A stretch of 64,000 bases of DNA from Actinernus sp. WN-2022 (GCA_030867875.1 JAOWCC010001501.1:26874001-26938000); one strand, 5' to 3'. Counted from the stretch's first letter, positions 21,701 to 32,773 are shown. Numbers and translations are program-made. Notes: generated by a model from the letters alone, not told the origin.

Positions 21701-22165
21701 CAGCAGATTTCATGAGTGAGCGGCAAAGAAATAGACTGTAATGTAACATTGACATGCCATAACTCGGGTAGGGCATAACCTAGGTTCCCACTCGTACGAA
21801 ATCCGCTCTAATTTAAAACATTTATTCTACGATATTTTGTCAGTATTTCAGGTTTTTGAAAACTCAGTTCAGGTCATCTACTATAGCAATATAGCTTTAA
21901 AGAAAGCTTAGGCATTTATAGGCTTTTCTCGTCCCACTTTTACATTTGTCTACTGACGGTTGTTAATGTCGGAGTTTGATAAAGTAGCTAGCTTAGTAGA
22001 AGAGTAGTTAAAATATAACGATTTCGTAGTTCTTTAATTTGAAGCGGAATAACGCCAATTAAATTTTAATCATTTAATCTAACTGGCGAGAAATGTAGAA
22101 TGATCGTCTCGCTTAGCTCTATCATAATATCCGTACCTAATCCCACATTCAACTTAATGTTTTAC
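18758..22165. other. quiet region, nothing recognised
   Basis: I find no conserved frame, RNA gene or clear transposon end in these 3.4 kb. A C18 run lies at 19453-19470. Two copies of TTTTACGGATCAATCGGTCC occur at about 19343 and 19373. This is the least repeat-rich part of the window and may be unique intergenic or intronic DNA. Confidence 0.4.
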
Positions 22166-22169
22166 GATG

Positions 22170-22309
22170 TAGATACCTTATTCGTACTTATTTTCACGAA
22201 TTGAAAATATCGCGAAATTAAAGACTCGTGAATGAAAGATGCAGCGAAAATTAAAGTACATTTTGTTACATTTTCTCTTGCAAATCGCGAAATTAAGTAC
22301 AAATAAGGT
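22170..22309. mobile_element. TA-type MITE with ACCTTATTCGTACTTA ends
   Basis: The inverted ends are ACCTTATTCGTACTTA and its complement (AAGTACAAATAAGGT). Inner TTTTCACGAATTGAAAAT and TCGCGAAATTAA blocks are also mirrored. TA lies at both borders. It is 140 bp and non-coding. Confidence 0.65.
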
Positions 22310-22594
22310 ACATATTTAATTAGTCTTACTTCCGACTCGATTCTGTGGTTTGAACTGTTAGGAATTTTCTTATGTTTAGTACAAAATTAGAACAATTTAT
22401 AACTTGGAATATTAATTACGCCCACACTCTTTCATGTGCCTATATATGTTAGCTATAGTTGGGCTTGTTTGTATTTTGTTGGTAGGATAAGTTCAAGACC
22501 TATACCTATAATATGGAGTATGCCGTTGATTTTCTAACAGCGAACTTTGAATTAATTTGGTGACTATATAATTGCACTGAATTCAATAGACTTA

Positions 22595-22715
22595 GGCCCA
22601 GTTCAAACGTCGAACTTTTCATGCGCCGAATGCAATTGAAACAAAAGATAATTAGGCGGCTTCTTTTGATCTAATTAGATTCGGCACATGAGAAGTTCGA
22701 CGTTTGAACTGGGCC
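22595..22715. mobile_element. PIF/Harbinger-like MITE, copy 1
   Basis: The ends GGCCCAGTTCAAACGTCGAA and complement are nearly perfect. TTA flanks both sides (22592-22594 and 22716-22718). A 3-bp TWA duplication and G-rich termini are hallmarks of PIF/Harbinger. It is 121 bp and non-coding. Confidence 0.8.
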
Positions 22716-22950
22716 TTACTGACCAATCTCCATTCTTTCAATTGAGATTTACCCATCACCTTTCTTGGATTCCCAGGCTCCGAATTCCTTTTGGTTATCA
22801 TATCTATTTTGGTTAATGTCTTATCTATCTTTAATTAATTATTTATGCATTACACAAAAAATACTTACTCCTTGTTCTTGGTTAGACTGAAGTATTTTCT
22901 TTACGAATTTTCCTCATTAATCCGATTGCTTATTTTTGTACAATTACATA

Positions 22951-23105
22951 CACTTTCGATATATGCTTCACTTGCATGTCACGCACAACGTTTCAATACA
23001 AGGCTTAGGGTATAATGCTAAGTGATTCGTGAAAAGAGAAAATAATTCATTAATTTATCCCCGAGCCTCGTGTTGAACCCTTTGTGCACGACAAGAGAAG
23101 CACAG
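22951..23105. mobile_element. fold-back MITE with CACTTTCGATATATGC end, copy 1
   Basis: The left arm CACTTTCGATATATGCTTCA continues into an inverted GAGCCTCGTGTTGAAC block. A second copy lies in opposite orientation at about 26765-26924, on the far side of the higher-order repeat. Confidence 0.6.
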
Positions 23106-23152
23106 GTGTATGTACATGACCGAGAACATCTACCTCGTCTATACTGTGTCTT

Positions 23153-23300
23153 GGGGGGGGGGGGGGGGGCTTTATTTAGTAGGGCATTGGGGGGCAGGGG
23201 TAGGGGGTAATCGGCAAGATTGTGGGAGGGAGGGGGGGGAAGTTGTTTTGAAAAGCTTGGTAGGGGTTTTTGAAATTTACAGAAATTTTGGGGGGGGGGT
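23153..23300 (+). repeat. G-tract region including G17
   Basis: A G17 run (23153-23169) is followed by several runs of four to ten G in about 130 bp, so a stable quadruplex on the plus strand is possible. The glycine-rich open frame across it is a by-product. Confidence 0.8.
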
Positions 23301-23611
23301 TGGGTTATTTAGTACTACTAATGTGAAGACTTATACTTTTATATAGTGTACCACTTTGCGCAAAAAAGGTTTCTGTTAGTCCTTTTGTGCAATTAAAAAT
23401 AAATTTGGAGAGCGAACGCCATTTTTCTTCGTGTTGAAGTCCGGTTTAATTGTCAAAATCGTGCGACAAATTTTATGCCGTTAATGACTTGCTAATGCCA
23501 TGGGTGACGTCAGTGGTTTGCACATTTATATTCACAAAAGTAAAGATTAGGCCGGCGGCAAGGCTTCTTTGCGAAAATTAAAAATGACTGATGGCAAAGC
23601 TCCTCAAGTAA

Positions 23612-23732
23612 GGCCCGATTCAAACGTCTAACTTTTCATGCGCCGAACCGAATTAGATCAAAATAAGCCGCCTAATGATCTTTTGTTTCAGTTCCGTTCG
23701 GCGCATGAAAAGTTCGACGTTTGAATCGGGCC
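23612..23732. mobile_element. PIF/Harbinger-like MITE, copy 2
   Basis: It has the same family ends as 22595-22715 (GGCCCGATTCAAACGTC and complement), with TAA on both flanks (23609-23611 and 23733-23735). The two copies have the same length and are about 1 kb apart. Confidence 0.8.
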
Positions 23733-23742
23733 TAAGACATAT

Positions 23743-23999
23743 TCAATCTCGTACCCAGACCCCATTTGTTTCTTACTGCGCATGCTCGACGAAAAAAATG
23801 GCTCTGGAATAATCCGATTTTCGTATATTCTGATTGGCTGTTCTGAACAATGCAATTTCACCGGTGACTTAAAAAAGCATGCGCAGAGGCAACGGAAGTC
23901 CGTGATTCGCGGACTTCCGGAATGGATTATTCCAGAGCCCTCTTTCTTTCGTCTAGCATACGCAGTAAGAAACAAATGGGATCTGGGTACGAGATTGAG
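23743..23999. mobile_element. MITE with CTCGTACCCAGA ends
   Basis: Arms of about 80 bp run from TCAATCTCGTACCCAGAC to the complement ending at 23999, and include CTCTGGAATAATCC. AGACATA occurs just outside both ends and may be a 7-bp duplication. The open frames on both strands here are mirror images of the arms. Confidence 0.7.
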
Positions 24000-24819
24000 A
24001 CATAGTTAGAATGAGAAATAGACAAAACACGCACCGTATTTTGTATTAATATATAGATGTTCAAACCACTTGACGTCACGCATGTAATTAGCATGTCATT
24101 AAAGGCATTAAATTTCTCGCACGATTTTGACACTAATGCCATACTATATATATATATATATTCTAATTTGTTTTAATGCATCAGTATCCTAACATACTTT
24201 TTTTTCAGGGTGTTTGGCATATGTCAGTTCACTGATGTAACCTGTTGCGCAATAAATAAACTACGACTCTCTTTTTGTGTTTTGTACTACTCACTCTTTG
24301 GGTTTAAGACGATTCATTTTTGGGGTTTTCGACCGACTCTACTTAAAAGTTTAGGTACCAGTATGCATGCTGACAAACCTTTCAGGATGTTTTTCGTTTG
24401 TGTTTACTGATGTGAGGTGTACGTGTTGAGCAATATGTAAAATACTTACAATTAATTTTATATTGTTTTGTGTTTTCCTTTTGGGTTTTCTACAACTTTT
24501 TCTTGTGTTCAGTTTCTTTTGGGTTTTCCGAGACTCTTTCAGTTCTCGGATTTGCTCGACCAACTTCGCGGTTCAGTTTCCTCGACTCGGTTTCCTCGTT
24601 TCCTCGTTTTTTTAACTTTGCTCGGTTTTCTAAGACTCTCTGCTACCTTTTCTTTGATATTTTTCTAAGCTTAATTCTTTAATGCGTTTAAAATAATCTT
24701 CGTTTTCCTTTTAGTTTTCCCTTACTTTTAGAACCAATTTTGTTTTCTGCGAATCTTTTGGTGTTTCCTACAACTCTTCTTTTGGTGTTTCTTCGACTCT
24801 TTCAGGTACCAGCATGGGC

Positions 24820-24962
24820 ATTTATCGCACGGCGGCCATGTTGAGTCCCAGGAGAATAAAAACCTTTGTTTTCGTCCAGTAAACTCGTTCTGAAACCAAC
24901 CAGTGCGAGGCTACCGGGGCCAAAACTATTGTTTTATCGAAGATGGCCGAACTGCGATAACA
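24820..24962. mobile_element. MITE inserted in one repeat module
   Basis: The inverted ends TATCGCACGGCGGCCAT and ATGGCCGAACTGCGATA interrupt the junction that in other modules reads GGTACCAGTA directly followed by ACTAACATACC. This gives a clean empty-site comparison. It carries GGCCATGTTG and AAGATGGCC motifs. Confidence 0.65.
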
Positions 24963-25193
24963 GCCCATACTAACATAACCTTTTTTTTTATAATCGTTCA
25001 GGGTTTTGTTGTTTCACTGATGTGAACTCTACGTGTTGCCCCAATAAATAAAATAGTTACAACCAATTCTATATTTTTGCGTGTTTTCCTTTTGGTTTTT
25101 CTACAACTTTTCTTGTGGTCAGTTTCTCATTGGATTTTCTGAGACTCGTTCAGTTCTCGGATTTGCTCGACCAACTTTGCGGTTCAGTTTCCT

Positions 25194-25490
25194 ACGTTTT
25201 TCTGTGCTCTGTTTTCTACGACCCTCTGCTCGGTTTTCTACGACCCTCTGCTCGGTTTTCTACGACCCTCTGCTCGGTTTTCTACGACCCTCTGCTCGGT
25301 TGCTCGGTTTTCTACGACCCTCTGCTCTGTTTTCTACGACTCTGTGCTCGGTTTTCTACGACCCTCTGCTCGGTTTTCTACGACCCTCTGCTCTGTTTTC
25401 TAAGACTCTGTGCTCGGTTTTCTACGACCCTCTGCTCGGTTTTCTACGACCCCCTGCTCGGTTTTCAACGACTCTCTGCTCGGTTTTCTT
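25194..25490. repeat. 21-bp subrepeat block 1, about 14 units
   Basis: The units are mostly of the CGACCCTCTGCTCGGTTTTC type. Block 2 (about 25915-26020) and block 3 (about 26440-26620) use CGACTCTCTGC, with CTTGG variants in block 3. The block-specific variants show local homogenisation after the large modules duplicated. Confidence 0.9.
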
Positions 25491-26764
25491 CGATATCTTT
25501 CTAAGCTTAATGCTTTGTGATAAAATCATCGTTGTTTTCCTTTTACTTTCCCTTCCTTTTAGAACCAATTTTATATTGTTTTGTATTCCTTTTAGTTTTC
25601 TGCGACTCTTTTGTTGTTTTCTACAACTCTTCTTTTGGTATTTTCTACGACACTTTCAGGTACCAGTAACACTAACATACCTTTTTTTATAATCTTTCAG
25701 GGCTTTTGTTGTTCACTGATGTCAATTCTACGTGTTGCGCAATAAATAAATAATTTAAAACCAATTCGATATTGTTGTGTTTCCTTTTGCTTGTGATCAG
25801 TTTCTTTTGGGTTTTCTGCGATTCTTTCAGTTCTCGGATTTGCTCGACCAACTTCGCGGTTCAGTTCCCTCGAGCTACTTCTCGATCGGTTGAGTTTCCT
25901 CGACTCCGGTTTTCTACGACTCTCTGCTCGGTTTTCTACGACTCTCTGCTCGGTTTTCTACGACTCTCTGCTCGGTTTTCTACGACCCTCTGCTCGGTTT
26001 TCTACGACTCTCCTCTGCTCCGTTGGCTTCGATATCTTTCTAAGGTTAATGCTCTATGCGATTAAAATAATCGTCGTTTTCCTTTTAGTTTTCCCTTCCT
26101 TTTAGAACCAATTTTATATTGTTTTGTTTTCCTTAGTTTTCTGCGACTATTTTGGTGTTTTCTACAACTCTTCTTTTCAATTGGTGTTTTCACGACTCTT
26201 TCAGGTACCAGTATACTAACATACCGTTTTTATAATCTTTCAGGGCGTTTGTCGTTTGTGTTCACTTAAGTCAACTCTACGTGTTGCGCAATAAATAGAA
26301 TGCTTAGAACCAATTTTATATTGTTTTGTATTTTCCTTTTGGTTTTTCTACAACTTTCTTGTGATCAGTTTCTTTTGGTTTTGAGACTCATTCAGTTCTC
26401 GAATTTGCTCGACCAACTTCGGTTCAGTTTCCTCGACTCCGGTTTTCAACGACTCTCTGCTTGGTTTTCTACGACTCTCTGCTTGGTTTTCTACGACTCT
26501 CTGCTTGGTTTTCAACGACTCTCTGCTTGGTTTTCTACGACTCTCTGCTTGGTTTTCTACGACTCTCTGCTCGGTTTTCTACGACTCTCTGCTCGGTTTT
26601 CTACGACTCTCTGCTCGGTTTACTTCGATATTTTTCTAAGCTTAATGGTTTATGCATTTAAAATCTTGTTTTCGTTAGTTTGTTGCTCACAAAATTCTCG
26701 GTTTTCTACGACGACTCTACTCGTTTTCTACGACTCTTCTTTGTTGCTCGCAATAATAACCCAC

Positions 26765-26924
26765 TTAAGAAATATACTTCACTAATCACACACAAAGGTT
26801 TCATTACGAGGCTCTGGGGTAAATTTAACTTATTATTTTATCTTTTCACGTATCACTGAACATTATATCCCTGAGCCTCGTATTCAAACCTTTGCGCGCG
26901 ACAAGTGAAGCATATATCGAAAGT
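26765..26924. mobile_element. fold-back MITE with CACTTTCGATATATGC end, copy 2
   Basis: The right end CAAGTGAAGCATATATCGAAAGTG is the complement of the 22951 end. GAGCCTCGTATTCAAACC and AGGTTTCATTACGAGGCTC form the inner inverted pair. It is in opposite orientation to copy 1. Confidence 0.6.
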
Positions 26925-26938
26925 GGGCTATGACCTTT

Positions 26939-27101
26939 TCATTATGACGTCATTTTACAACTACTACCAGAATCTTTTCAAATTCTTTATCTCATTCAGA
27001 TTTTTTAACTCCTTTGAGAATGCCAAAACACGGTATAAATTAGAGGAACAAAAGGATCCGCGCAAAGTGTTCTGGTAGTTGTAGTATGTGACGCCATCAT
27101 G
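26939..27101. mobile_element. MITE with ATGACGTCATTTTACAACT ends
   Basis: The arms ATTATGACGTCATTTTACA and complement (ending at 27101, with GTGACGCCATCAT) include a shared CTACTACCAGAA block. It is about 163 bp and non-coding. A CRE palindrome sits in the left terminus. Confidence 0.6.
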
Positions 27102-27687
27102 CAGATGGCCTATTGGCTGCTGCTATTCGCGTTTTCGCTATAATTGGCATCAGAAACTACGCAGATTAACGGTGTCTTCACCACGATCTGGATATTTGGC
27201 TGCGCTTTGAAAAATAGCACAATTATGTTCAAGGTAATTTTATGTAGAGCCATTTCATTGGCTCTTACGCTACGTGTTGTGTAATAAGTGCTGATTGGTA
27301 CAACTTTTGTATTAAAACGAGTGTTTGAGAATCAATTGACAATCTTGGCAAAGCTGCTGCACTATTAGCGGTAATTTTAAATTGATTATGGTGATTTTCG
27401 TTTTTCTAGTTCGTTGCTCAGCTTGGAGTACTATTTCGTTATTTGGTTTATTGTAGCTATAAAACAAAACAAAATTATAAAACAACCTTTAAACTCCATG
27501 GGTTTAGGTGAACTTGCACAGGTGTGGAGAATACGTTTCCGGGTTTTGCCTACAAAGATAGGTTTTTATCCCGGTTTTTCGTATCCGGCAATTCACCACT
27601 TCTTTCGGCTTATTAGTCTCACTTGCAATTCGGAAATTAATTTGTTTTGTTTGGCATGGCATAATTTAATTTTGGTCTTCGATGAAC

Positions 27688-27816
27688 CCAGTTTCAAGAT
27701 CTTGCGCAGTTGTCCAAACCCTCTGTTTATTTGGCGGGTAGATAGATGTTAGACACTAGGTGGCCAGCCAGTTAAAACGAAGGATTTGTGTAACTGCGCA
27801 TGACCTTGAAACTGGG
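27688..27816. mobile_element. short palindromic MITE, copy 2
   Basis: The arms CCCAGTTTCAAGATCTTGCG and complement enclose CTGTTTATTTGGCGGG, as in the 3834-3931 element. An open frame covering 27414-27752 runs into this element and has no recognisable product. Confidence 0.6.
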
Positions 27817-27888
27817 TTATTGTTTGGATTCAATTGGCATTCTCTTTTCGAGCCGTCATGCACACGCCCAAAAAAACCTTACTCAGTG

Positions 27889-27990
27889 GTGTTACAGCGC
27901 ACGCGCGGCAGTGAGCCGCGAGGACTGGGTGCAAGTCCCAGCTGAGTACCAGTCCATCAGTCATGAGGGCTCGACTTGTAAGATGCGGTG
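27889..27990 (+). mobile_element. possible tRNA-like SINE fragment
   Basis: AGTGGTGTTACAGCGCACG resembles an A box, and GGGTGCAAGTCCC about 40 bp on resembles a B box. A short body and an A9 tail follow (about 28000). It is weaker than the 735-963 SINE. Confidence 0.35.
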
Positions 27991-27999
27991 GAATAAGTA

Positions 28000-28569
28000 A
28001 AAAAAAACAGACCACAATTGATCTCTGTAGCGTAGATAATCTGCGCCATCTATTTTTTGCTCAGTGGGCGTGTCGACGCTATTTTTAGATTCGGTCTCGG
28101 CTCCTCACAGATTTTAATCGCTCCATTTCCTTTGTTGTCTTCATGTATCACGGGCGATAGACGACAAACTGAAGGAAAAGATAAGCTCCAGCTAACTATA
28201 AACATGTACCAAATGTTAAAGTACTACGAACGTTAGCGTCTTCACGAGGTCTCCGCCCGATCACATACCTTCTCTATCCCGGATAGAACTAGTCCTGTCT
28301 TGATCTAATTGAACTCTACACACGCCCATGAGACAACTATTTCGCTGAACTCTTTTACGTATTTCACCAATTTCATATCACAAGACATTACAATATACAA
28401 TTCGGACGCGAATATGAACTAATAGTAAACAAACGTGGTGACAGGAACTTGACTGAAACACCGAGTACATACGAGTAAGAAGATATCTTTACAAATCTGA
28501 TTTTATTTGTTTGCATCATATTTCCCGACCAATTTTACTGTTTAACACGCAAATATTAATACTAACGTA
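28000..28569. other. no recognised feature
   Basis: No gene, repeat family or inverted repeat is evident in this interval. Confidence 0.35.
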
Positions 28570-28950
28570 ATGGTACTGTTGTGGAAAACATTATTTCGTA
28601 CTCGCAAGCTAGTGTTTTCATCTCTTTTCTTTCCTCCTCAAAACCAGCAAACAAATGAACTCCGATGCGAACTTGAAGCGAATAATTTATACAGTAACAA
28701 GAACGATCTCGACAACACTTGTCCATGCAATCGGTTGTTTTATCTTTCCCCGACCGGCAACGAGTACAAAATATCGCCAAAAATAACAGATTACAGTGGC
28801 GTCTATGAATATCAGTTTCAGCGGTATTGTCCGAACGCCTCATTTCAAAGTCATGCTGTATCATCTAATTATTTCGAAGTCGTGCTTGTGTCACACAAAG
28901 AGTTACTGTTTCAATGGCGCTTCATTACATTGAAACGAGGCGTTGGCTGA
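28570..28950 (+). CDS. unrecognised 126-codon open frame
   Basis: The frame opens with ATG at 28570 and gives 126 residues with four cysteines, a mostly polar composition and no repeat. A 100-codon frame runs antisense (28562-28864) with several CxC/CxxC-like cysteines. I recognise neither product and see no promoter or splice signal that decides between them. It may be an exon or chance. Confidence 0.25.
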   Translation: MVLLWKTLFRTRKLVFSSLFFPPQNQQTNELRCELEANNLYSNKNDLDNTCPCNRLFYLSPTGNEYKISPKITDYSGVYEYQFQRYCPNASFQSHAVSSNYFEVVLVSHKELLFQWRFITLKRGVG

Positions 28951-29089
28951 AAATGCTATTCGTAGACGCGCAACTTGTGATAGCCATTGCACTGGCCTGC
29001 TTCTTTATTCCATTTTAGGAGACGACTGCGCATTTACAATGTGGCCTAAAAGTGCCTAGAAGCCCAAATATTATTTAAATCGATTCCCC

Positions 29090-29362
29090 ATCAATTAGAA
29101 ACATAGTCACACACTCTCGACCAATCAGATTTTACCTTCCATATTCTGGGAAGTGACGTAATGTTGCATTTAAAAAGATTCAGACAATACATTTCCCATT
29201 GTCCAATCATAGGAGAGTGCGCCAATTCACTAAAATTTGGGTAGAAAATAGAACAAACGTGCTGACGTCTGCTTGCATATTAAAAACTAATTAAGCGCTC
29301 GGGTAAGCAGACTTTTTTCCTTCATATTTATGAGTCAAAAATTACGTCTGCATTGCAGGCTA
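29090..29362. mobile_element. fold-back MITE with GCAGACG ends, partial copy 2
   Basis: Its right two-thirds match 7382-7743 (GACAATACATTTCCCATTG, CTAATTAAGCGCTCGGGTAA, TACGTCTGCATTGCAGGCTA). The left arm is missing or degraded. Confidence 0.65.
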
Positions 29363-29963
29363 GTTGTTTGAACTATTTATTGATTTGAATGTCACAGGAG
29401 ACCAACAAAAAGTTTATTTCTCCTTCTGATTTACATCAAATATTTGGTAAAATCACTAAGGTTCAAATATAATATGAATGTGGAGATAAACAAAATTCTG
29501 TGACATAATTAGCATATTGGAAATAGAAATCTCATTGACGCAACACTCAAATCAAGAAATATTTTAGTTTTTCTTGATGGAGAATCGATTTTAATGATAC
29601 AATATTTGGGTTTATAGGTGGTACTAAACCCGCACTATAAAAGGTGAACATCTCTATTCAAAACTCTGCACACAACGTGAGATGCTCTGCTTGACTGAAC
29701 GATCTGACTTTTGTTATCTAGCTAGCGAAATACAAATTGAACTTCTAAAACGCTACTGACATGCATGCAGTTGGATCATGAGCAACTGGCTTCCTGCTTA
29801 TTTTAATTTTCAGCGGCAGCAATTTAGTACTCAAATTAGAGAACTGAAAGCCTACTTACTTTATTTGCTATCAAAATACAATACAATACAGAACGAAATA
29901 TACAATGCAATAGAACACAATTTGTCTGCCTTCATATAGGGAGAACCCGGTCAAACCCCTTGT
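29363..29963. other. no recognised feature
   Basis: AT-rich spacer with no gene evident. An ACAATACAATACAG simple repeat lies at about 29876. Confidence 0.35.
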
Positions 29964-30480
29964 TTAAGTAATGGTCCAGATAAGAACTGTAGTGCTCTAC
30001 GGCAAGGAATGCAAACGGTGTTAATTTTCTATTCTTTCTCGTAACTTAATTGGTGGATAAATTCAATAGAAACCCACCGAAATAATGCATTATCATTCGA
30101 TATTTTTGCGGTTTAAATTTAGTTTTGATCAAACTAATATATGGTTCAATTTCGAAGAATATCGTGTGGGGAAAGTTCTCAAATTTGAGGTTGAAAAATC
30201 TTGTTTTCTCTATATCCGATTGGCTGGATGGTGGCTTATCTGAATTTTCACAGAAAGAGCCAATAGCATTTATTCATTGCCGCAGAACAATGGTTTCTAC
30301 TATAGGTCTTAGCTGGATCATTATTATTTTAAATATTAATATTCCAACACAAACAAATTACATGCATTTCCAAAAGTGTTGGTGGGTGTATATCATTTTT
30401 CTCATATTGGAATTAATTTGGGCCAGGCCAGCCATTTTAACCTGTATGTGCTTTCGATGAAGTGGTTTTGGAAATTTTAA
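29964..30480. mobile_element. TTAA-GTAATGGTCCAG element, left part
   Basis: The left end TTAAGTAATGGTCCAGATAA and a body of about 250 bp match both ends of the 57199-58606 element. The right terminus is not found. The 111-codon open frame at 30125-30460 lies in this repeat and is not a recognised protein. Confidence 0.6.
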
Positions 30481-30551
30481 CTAGTTCTTGCATTTCTTCG
30501 TCAAAATGATGGAAGTTTCCACTGTTTCTCATTGACACGTACTTATAAATT

Positions 30552-30650
30552 AAAACAAGAGCTCATCTGGGCTTTCACTCGGGCCACATGAGATTGAAGA
30601 TGAAATACACTTTCATTTGAAATCCTCTTAGTAATAACCAAAGGGGCAAA
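30552..30650. repeat. short dispersed repeat, copy 2
   Basis: It matches 12235-12330 closely (AAGAGCTCATCTGGGC, then TGAGATTGAAGATGAAATAC). Confidence 0.55.
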
Positions 30651-31009
30651 AGTGTCTTGACATCTTTCTCGTTCTCTTTCACCCAGTCGATATTTGCTTT
30701 GACGCGTTCTATACCTTGAGCGAGGGCCCGCATGCCAGTTCCAATGTTGGGATTATTGGCACTAAACTCAGTGACCTGAAAAGAATCACACGAAGAACGT
30801 CAACGAGAAAATATGTAACCGAACCAATCACGAGGAAAAGTAAAATATTAACACAACTATGGTAATTCCCGCTAAAACGAAAATTGACTGCGTGACGAAC
30901 CAAATCAACGTTTTGGTTTTAGTCGTATTTGCGATTAGTCTATAAAGCACGGACCGAACTTAATCATGCGTTTGCTATATACCATAGTCCTGGTAACTAG
31001 CATGTCAAC

Positions 31010-31227
31010 GAGGCCGGTAGGTCCTCTGGAATGTTGAAATTGAAGTGTGAAATGCACTGAACGATTGTTCAGTGAAACAATGCCGTTAATTTGCTATGCG
31101 CCTGGCTGGTTGTACTATAAAGAAAAGGTTAAATGAGGACAGATTTCAACTAAACAATCATGTTCAACACGTTTCACACCTCCTGCTAGTATTTCAACTT
31201 CGACATTCCGGAGGACCTACCGGCCTC
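31010..31227. mobile_element. MITE with GAGGCCGGTAGGTCCTC ends
   Basis: The inverted ends GAGGCCGGTAGGTCCTCTGG and complement surround inner arms with GTTGAA and AACGATTGTTCAGT. It is 218 bp and non-coding. Confidence 0.75.
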
Positions 31228-31516
31228 TTTTTCGTGTTGTGACCGCGCGAGTTATGCATAGTGTGCATAGGGGATCAAAAATATTCAAAACCAGCTTTAC
31301 TTCAACTTTGCGGTCAATACGGAATGTTATGGACGGCAAACTGACCTATCACAGCTAACGAAGTTAACTATAGTATATACTAATCATTGTTGTAAAACCG
31401 CTTAGTGATGATAGCGAAATAAATCAACTTGTAAAATTCATGAGGGTGAAAACCAATCCCAGCTCAGTATTCAGATCACATGCACAGTACTGTAAATCCC
31501 AATAAAATTGAGTAAA

Positions 31517-32008
31517 TTAAGTAATAGATAAAAAATGAGTGGCCGATCTTTATCCGATTTACAAACTCGAGCTGAAAGCGAGGAAATCACCGAGCGAGAA
31601 GCGATCTTTAAATGTGATAAAGATTTCATCCTAATTCACTCTTTTCACCTGGTGGCCATCTTGGATTCAAAGCGAGGCAATCCTTTGTTTTTGCCAGGTC
31701 AGGCTCGTAGTGAGGGATAGTCAAAATGAGGCTCACCTGGCAAAAAACAAAGGATTGCCTCGATTTGAATCCAAGATGGCCACCAGGTGAAAAGAGTGAA
31801 TTTACAAAAACTTTAACTTGGATTTTCTCCGCCGAAATAACTGAATTACATGACTCTATACATCTAGACGTTTTTTAAGCCGTTTACAAAACTTGCAGCG
31901 GTGTTTTATCAGATCTAAAACACTTCGCCCTCGTGTTTTGATAAAACACCGCTGCTCGTTTATTAAGCAGTACATAAAGATCGTCCGCTCATATTTTATC
32001 TACCACTT
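31517..32008. mobile_element. inverted-repeat element with two nested fold-backs
   Basis: The outer arms are AAGTAATAGATAAAAAATGAG and complement. A MITE with CACCTGGTGGCCATCTTGG arms is inserted at 31634-31801. A GTGTTTTATCA hairpin (about 31885-31965) is a family relative of hairpins at about 46720-46800 and 58350-58440. A related right arm is at 63540-63700. Confidence 0.65.
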
Positions 32009-32393
32009 AGAAGCAACTTAGTGGATATAAAATAAACATCTTATTAAACTCGCTTGCTCGGTCCGTACCGTAAGTTTTGGATAACTCGCCGTTTTTTTAT
32101 GGCCCAAGTGTGAAAGCACAACGGTAAGAGGTATCCCTCGCCATTATTTATTATTTATCTAATAATTTACTTTGTACTGGATATTAATTATTATACCTAT
32201 TTCTGTACCACTATATGGCAAAGAAATAACTGAAACTAAGTAAGAGAGTTATATTGATAACCACAATCTACATAAAGTTCTACTTCTTTAGTCGAGCTAC
32301 CCTAGAGAAACCGCTGGTCAGTGAAAAATAAAACTGTGAATTAATGAATATTATATAGAATTACCTAGTTGTGGCAAGGAAATATTTAATATT

Positions 32394-32595
32394 AGTATAT
32401 ACCACACCAGTGAATATCACTTTTCGCGCGCTCTGATTGGCTACTCAAACAGTGAATATGATTTCATATTCGCCTCCGAACAAAGCAGCGATCATCTCGC
32501 GCGAGGTTTTGCCCATTTGACAGAAAATAAAATAACTATTTGGTGCTGGCTATTCACCTGCAGTGTGGTATATACTAAAACAATTATTCACCTCA

Positions 32596-32627
<32 letters not shown>

Positions 32628-32648
32628 ACTTCGGTGAATAATTGTTAA
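32394..32648. mobile_element. TATATACCACACC element, intact copy
   Basis: It starts TATATACCACACCAGTGAATA and ends GGTGAATAATTGTTAA. It matches the insertion at 55663-55945 over its full length and is related to 62760-63300, where an interior piece is amplified. Inner GTGAATA/TATTCAC words give a fold-back structure. Confidence 0.7.
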
Positions 32649-32773
32649 CTTCTTAATTGTTAACTTCTTCTTTGAATAATTGTTAACTAGAAAATGGGCT
32701 CCAGAAATTGGCCCAATTTATTAGTTCTTCCGTGGTGAAAAGGAAGGGAGAGAGGGACTGATCGATGTTAGAT

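Larger units (their letters stand above)
24180..26660 (+). repeat. higher-order tandem repeat with terminal-exon-like modules
   Basis: About five diverged modules are repeated head to tail. Each starts with a CTAAC-type branch-site word, a T-run and CAG (ending at 24208, 24385, 25001, 25700 and 26243). A CACTGATGTNA-type segment follows, then AATAAA some 41-47 bp after the CAG in four modules (24251, 25043, 25741, 26290), then GT-rich DNA. Three modules also contain blocks of a 21-bp subrepeat (CTGCTCGGTTTTCTACGAC plus CT). The subrepeat gives long open frames only because 21 is divisible by 3. The splice-site/poly(A) reading is inference; the repeat itself is plain. Confidence 0.85.

Noticed and set aside
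23110..23346. 78-codon glycine-rich frame
   Set aside because: It is only the translation of G-runs.
25081..26785. Plus-strand open frames up to 203 codons with FYDPLLGFLRP-like repeats
   Set aside because: The 21-bp subrepeat keeps all frames open; there is no signal peptide, domain or start-context support, and several frames overlap.
27414..27752. 112-codon open frame
   Set aside because: It runs into a palindromic MITE, and the product has no recognised feature beyond chance hydrophobic runs.
30125..30460. 111-codon open frame with hydrophobic segments
   Set aside because: The DNA is the terminal part of a repeat also present, without this frame, at 57199-58606.
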